A DNA stretch of 7,879 nucleotides from Nitriliruptoraceae bacterium (GTDB lineage: Bacteria > Actinomycetota > Nitriliruptoria > Nitriliruptorales > Nitriliruptoraceae), in assembly GCA_003554005.1 (NCBI GenBank), contig PWEU01000359.1, positions 1-7,879 on the forward strand, in the 5' to 3' direction. A program made the translations under genes and the position numbers. The notes under the pieces were generated by a model. It ran no database searches, was not told the origin of the DNA, and was given only the letters and a program-made list of their open reading frames with translations. This document shows, piece after piece, positions 5,134 to 7,879 of this stretch (positions are counted from its first letter, which is position 1; every line of letters starts with the position of its first letter).

Positions 5134-6519
5134 GTGACCATGTCCGTCCCCCGTGTCCGGGTGCTCCTGGTGCTGCTCGCCGCGCTCCTGATCGCCGTCC
5201 TCCCCGTCTCCGAGGCGTGGGGCACGGGCGGGGGGCCGCTGGGCACGCCACCTGGTCTCGCCCGGGCCGTGGACCACGAGGTCTGGATGCTCGATCAGGG
5301 CACCGACCTGATCCACGTGCTCGACAGCCGCGACGGCCTCGACATCGACCGATCCGCGACGATCGACCTACGCGCGGACAGCCTCCGCGAGGCTGGATTC
5401 GAGGTCCCCGACGGGGTCACCTCGGTCGTGCCCCACATGATCGAGTTCGACTCGCAGGACCGCTACGCCTTCGTCGCGGCGACGGCCGGCAGGTCCACGA
5501 TCGTCATCGACGCCCGGGAGAAGGAGGTCGTGGCGGTCCTGGAGACCGGACCCGCCTCCCACATGGCTGCCGTCACCCCCGACGACTCGGCGGTGTGGGT
5601 CGCCGTGATCGGATCCGGTGAGCTCGTGGAGATCCCCCTCGACCTCGACGCTGACGAGCCCGTCTTCGCGATCGGCCGCACCGTGGACGTGCGTGAGGTG
5701 CTGGAGCCCTTCGCCCGCCAGCGGGGCTGGGAGTTCCCCGGCTTCCAGCCGGTCTGCCACCAGTTCACCCCCGACAGCCGTGAGGCCTGGGTCACCCTGG
5801 GACCCGGTTGGAACACCGGCGGTCTGTTCGTGCTGGACCTGGAGGCCGCCGAGGTCACCGCCGCCTGGGATCCCGAGGTGGTCAGGGCGAACTGCGGCGT
5901 GGGGGTCAACCGCCAGGGCACCCGGGTGGTCGCCAACTGGAGCGGGCAGGTCGGTGCCGGAGAGGACACCGAGGGCGAGTGGCACGTGTTCAACGCGCGC
6001 ACCAAGCAGCTCCTGCGCACCGAGTCGGCGCGGGGCTTCGACGCCCACGGGGTCCGCTTCGCCCCTGACGGCCGCCACCTGTGGGCGGTGAACCGCATCT
6101 CGGACGACGGGTTGGTCATCGATGCCCGCTCGTTCCGGATCATCGAGGAGATCGAACGCGTCGGTGACACCCCCGACATCCTCGACTTCTCTCCCGACGG
6201 CAGCCGGGTCTACGTCACCCAGCGGGGACCGGTCCCGCGCTCCGGTGGGGTGCATGCCGCCGCAGGCGACACGCCGGGGATCGCGGTGCTCGATGCCGCG
6301 ACGCGGGAGGTGCTCGAGGTGATCGCGCCCGATCCTGTTCGGGGCAGTGACGGCGTCCTGCGCAACGATGTCCACGGCGTCGGTGTCCGGCCGGTCAGCG
6401 GCGACGAGCCGCCGCGCCGCCCGAACACCGGCGCGCCGGACCGCCGGTCGTCGGTGGTGGACGTCGAGGTGGCGGACCTCGCTCCGTCCCTCAGCTGCCA
6501 CGTGGTCGCCGCCGAGTGA
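5134..6519 (+). CDS. Secreted YncE/YVTN-like beta-propeller protein
   Basis: A 461-residue protein. The signal peptide has basic R7 and R9, hydrophobic residues 10-23, and likely cleavage after SEA at 28. The mature chain is built of repeats ending in short strand motifs, as in seven-bladed YncE/YVTN propellers: EFDSQDRYAFVA (104-115), AVTPDDSAVWVA (146-157), FTPDSREAWVT, GVNRQGTRVVA, FAPDGRHLWAV, FSPDGSRVYVT, with GELVEI, GLFVLD, GLVIDA and GIAVLD strands between. Five repeats have a His at the equivalent position (H101, H143, H209, H305, H414). There is no CxxCH haem site. Family members bind DNA, cofactors or metals, or act as electron-transfer partners; the role here is unknown. Residues 421-461 look disordered and carry a late Cys (455). 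GTG 5134 is preferred to ATG 5140 because GGAGG (5123-5127) is 6 nt before the GTG and 12 nt before the ATG. Confidence 0.88.
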   Translation: MTMSVPRVRVLLVLLAALLIAVLPVSEAWGTGGGPLGTPPGLARAVDHEVWMLDQGTDLIHVLDSRDGLDIDRSATIDLRADSLREAGFEVPDGVTSVVPHMIEFDSQDRYAFVAATAGRSTIVIDAREKEVVAVLETGPASHMAAVTPDDSAVWVAVIGSGELVEIPLDLDADEPVFAIGRTVDVREVLEPFARQRGWEFPGFQPVCHQFTPDSREAWVTLGPGWNTGGLFVLDLEAAEVTAAWDPEVVRANCGVGVNRQGTRVVANWSGQVGAGEDTEGEWHVFNARTKQLLRTESARGFDAHGVRFAPDGRHLWAVNRISDDGLVIDARSFRIIEEIERVGDTPDILDFSPDGSRVYVTQRGPVPRSGGVHAAAGDTPGIAVLDAATREVLEVIAPDPVRGSDGVLRNDVHGVGVRPVSGDEPPRRPNTGAPDRRSSVVDVEVADLAPSLSCHVVAAE

Positions 6520-6605
6520 TCACCGAGCCGGGGTTGACCGCATCCCGGCCGGCACCTTCGGTGTCCCGTGCGCACCGGTGCTGGCCGCCCTCCGATCCGG
6601 CATCG

Positions 6606-6651
6606 AACCCCGCCTGTCCGCACCGCGGGGTTGCCCTCGTCCGGCACGAGG
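6606..6651 (+). terminator. Two adjacent hairpins between beta-propeller and cobalamin genes
   Basis: AACCCCGC (6606-6613) and GCGGGGTT (6625-6632) form a perfect 8-bp stem with an 11-nt loop. CCTCGT/ACGAGG (6635-6651) forms a 6-bp stem with loop CCGGC directly after it. They lie 86 bp past the beta-propeller stop and 29 bp before the 17-bp repeat array. They could end the upstream transcript or fold in the leader of the cobalamin gene. A weaker stem (GCCGGG/CCCGGC, 6527-6549) sits just after the stop codon. Confidence 0.45.
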
Positions 6652-6662
6652 CGCATGCTGTC

Positions 6663-6773
6663 CGTTCCAGACCCGGACATCCCGTTGACCCGGACGTTTC
6701 GATGACCCGGACGTCCCGTTGACCCGGTCGTCGCGATGACCCGGACGTAGCCATGATCCGGACGTCTCGATGA
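6663..6773. repeat. 17-bp tandem repeat array upstream of the cobalamin-protein gene
   Basis: Five full 17-bp units run without gaps: 6680-6696, 6697-6713, 6714-6730, 6731-6747 and 6748-6764. The form is TCCCGTTGACCCGGACG, with the fifth unit most diverged (TAGCCATGATCCGGACG). A half-diverged copy precedes (6663-6679, GACCCGGAC conserved) and a 9-bp partial copy (TCTCGATGA, 6765-6773) follows. Units 1 and 3 carry CCCGTTGACC, while 2 and 4 carry CGATGACC, which suggests a 34-bp duplication. The array runs into the GAGGAG ribosome-binding site (6772-6777). The 17-bp period is not a multiple of three and no reading frame uses it sensibly, so a regulatory or simple-duplication origin is more likely than coding. 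No clear -10 was found in or near it. Confidence 0.9.
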
Positions 6774-6785
6774 GGAGCGCGCACC

Positions 6786-7808
6786 ATGCCCGTCCAGTTG
6801 CCGCCCCGCACCGGTGACTCGTTCCTGGAGCTGGCGTTGTCCGGTGAGCCAGCCCAGGCGACCCGGTTGACCCTCGATCTGCTCGATCAGGGCTTCCCTC
6901 TCCCGGTGCTGATCACCGACCTTCTGGGTGCGGTCCAGCGCGAGGTCGGCGCTCGCTGGCACCGGGCCGAGATCGGGGTCGCGGACGAACATCTGGTCAC
7001 GGGGGTGTCCCAGGCGACGCTGGGGGCCTTGGCAGCCAAGGTGCCGCACCAGCCGGCGAAGGGGTCGGTCATCCTCGCCTGCGCCGAGGGGGACTGGCAC
7101 TCCCTGCCGGCCCAACTGTTCGCGGAAGCGCTCCGTGCCGACGGCCAGGGGGTCATCTACCTCGGTGCGTCGAGCCCCGCGGAGGACGTGTCGAGGTTGA
7201 TCGAGCGCCGGCGACCCGATGCGCTCCTGGTCACCTGCAACCTCGCCTTGTCCTACGCCGGCGTGGCCGGGTTGGCTGACGCGGCGCATCGGCATGGGGT
7301 GCCGGTGCTGGCCGGCGGCCGGGCACTGAACCCCGCTCGGGCCGTCGCCCTCGGTGCCGATGCCTGGGCCGCTGATGTCACGAGCGCCGCGAACCTGTTG
7401 CGTTCCTGGCGTCGGTACCCGCCCGAGGTCGATCCCAGACCGGCCGAACCCGAGCTGGCTGCGGGTGTCCTCGATGGCCACGCACCCGAGCTGGGCGGTC
7501 TCGCCTACGGGCAGCTCGCGGAGCGGTTCCCCCCGATGGCGGACTACGACCCACGGCAACGGGCACGCACCTACGAGGACCTGGTCTACATCGTGCGGTT
7601 CCTGGCTGCCTCGCGGCTGGTTGACGACGACGAGGTGTTCACAGAGTTCACCGCCTGGCTGGAGGCGCTCCTGCTCGCCCGCGGCGTTCCCACAGCTGCG
7701 CTGATCGCCGGTCTCGAGGTGCTGGTGCCCTTGGTGCGAGACGTCGACGAGCGCAGCGGTGCGCTGGCGGTCACCGCGATGGAGGGCCTCGGCTGTCGAG
7801 CTGCCTGA
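6786..7808 (+). CDS. CarH-like cobalamin-binding protein with C-terminal helical domain (photocobilin-like)
   Basis: A 340-residue protein with no membrane segment or signal peptide. Residues 10-85 form the four-helix B12 cap, with W58-HRAEIGVAD-E68-H69, the W-x9-EH motif of CarH-type adenosylcobalamin light sensors. Residues 93-208 are the Rossmann B12-binding domain. H105 in EGDWHSLP is the expected lower cobalt ligand, 47 residues after W58 (46 in Thermus CarH). It is followed by YLGAS, a CNL segment at the SxL place, and the LAGG loop (175-178). DxHxxP replaces the usual DxHxxG. There is no N-terminal MerR HTH. Residues about 233-336 are a helical domain (TYEDLVYIVRFLAASRLV, FTAWLEALLLARGVP) like the C-terminal part of B12 photosensors that also bind biliverdin; that link is inferred from layout and recalled pattern. 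ATG 6786 has GAGGAG 8 nt upstream. A signalling partner may lie downstream. Confidence 0.9.
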   Translation: MPVQLPPRTGDSFLELALSGEPAQATRLTLDLLDQGFPLPVLITDLLGAVQREVGARWHRAEIGVADEHLVTGVSQATLGALAAKVPHQPAKGSVILACAEGDWHSLPAQLFAEALRADGQGVIYLGASSPAEDVSRLIERRRPDALLVTCNLALSYAGVAGLADAAHRHGVPVLAGGRALNPARAVALGADAWAADVTSAANLLRSWRRYPPEVDPRPAEPELAAGVLDGHAPELGGLAYGQLAERFPPMADYDPRQRARTYEDLVYIVRFLAASRLVDDDEVFTEFTAWLEALLLARGVPTAALIAGLEVLVPLVRDVDERSGALAVTAMEGLGCRAA

Positions 7809-7847
7809 CCTGGCACCGATCCCGAGCAGGTCGAGGGTGACGCGAGC

Positions 7848-7879
7848 ATGGTCAGCCCTGCCGGGCCTGCAGCATGCGA
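7848..7879 (+). CDS. Possible start of a further gene, cut by window end
   Basis: ATG 7848 opens a frame (MVSPAGPAAC) that runs off the window. GAGGG at 7833-7837 lies 10 nt upstream, longer than ideal. It begins 39 bp after the cobalamin gene and could be co-transcribed with it. Ten codons are too few to judge coding character or name a product. Confidence 0.25.
   Translation, partial: MVSPAGPAAC

Noticed and set aside
4041..5251. Long minus-strand frames overlapping the HTH gene and YccF
   Set aside because: Only the YccF frame from ATG 4873 has family motifs and a ribosome-binding site. The others are Arg/Pro-rich shadows.
6680..6773. CRISPR array
   Set aside because: The 17-bp units are contiguous with no spacers, so this is a simple tandem repeat.
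6210..7559. 449-codon minus-strand frame across the cobalamin gene and the repeats
   Set aside because: It is a shadow of the plus-strand genes, with no domain signature or ribosome-binding site. Its repeat-derived part changes frame every 17 bp.

Overview
The window is about 70% GC with strongly G/C-biased third codon positions. It has Shine-Dalgarno sites of the AGGAG/GGAGG type and TANNNT-like -10 elements. Together with the gene content (single-chain biotin-dependent carboxylase, cobalamin photosensor-like protein, YceI, YccF, excisionase-type HTH regulator), this points to a high-GC actinomycetote. The sequence alone does not fix the class or genus. No rRNA, tRNA, CRISPR array, IS element or phage gene was seen.

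Layout. Bases 1-3457 are all read from the minus strand, in the order YceI-family protein (2624-3457), DUF1269-type protein (1716-2405), and a biotin carboxylase that runs off the left edge (1-1490). Gaps of 218 and 225 bp, each with candidate hairpins and promoter elements, suggest three separate transcription units rather than one operon. Bases 3458-3656 are a divergent promoter region that carries three 13-bp direct repeats. A plus-strand HTH regulator (3657-4361) appears to be leaderless and self-regulated. It converges on a minus-strand YccF-family membrane protein (4433-4873) across a short hairpin-rich gap. A second divergent region (4874-5133) leads to a secreted beta-propeller protein (5134-6519). 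A 266-bp gap with two hairpins and a run of 17-bp tandem repeats precedes a CarH-like cobalamin-binding protein (6786-7808). The first codons of another gene may begin at 7848.

How the genes relate. There is no obvious pathway here; it looks like a patchwork of single-gene units. The carboxylase belongs to acyl-CoA metabolism. YceI, YccF, DUF1269 and the beta-propeller are envelope or secreted proteins. The HTH protein and the cobalamin protein are regulatory or sensory.

Most notable is the cobalamin protein. It keeps the W-x9-EH cap motif and the lower-ligand His spacing of CarH-type light sensors. It lacks a DNA-binding domain and ends in a roughly 100-residue helical domain, which is the layout of B12/biliverdin photocobilins. 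Its gene sits directly behind five full and two partial copies of a 17-bp repeat that end at its ribosome-binding site, and this may be an unusual control region.
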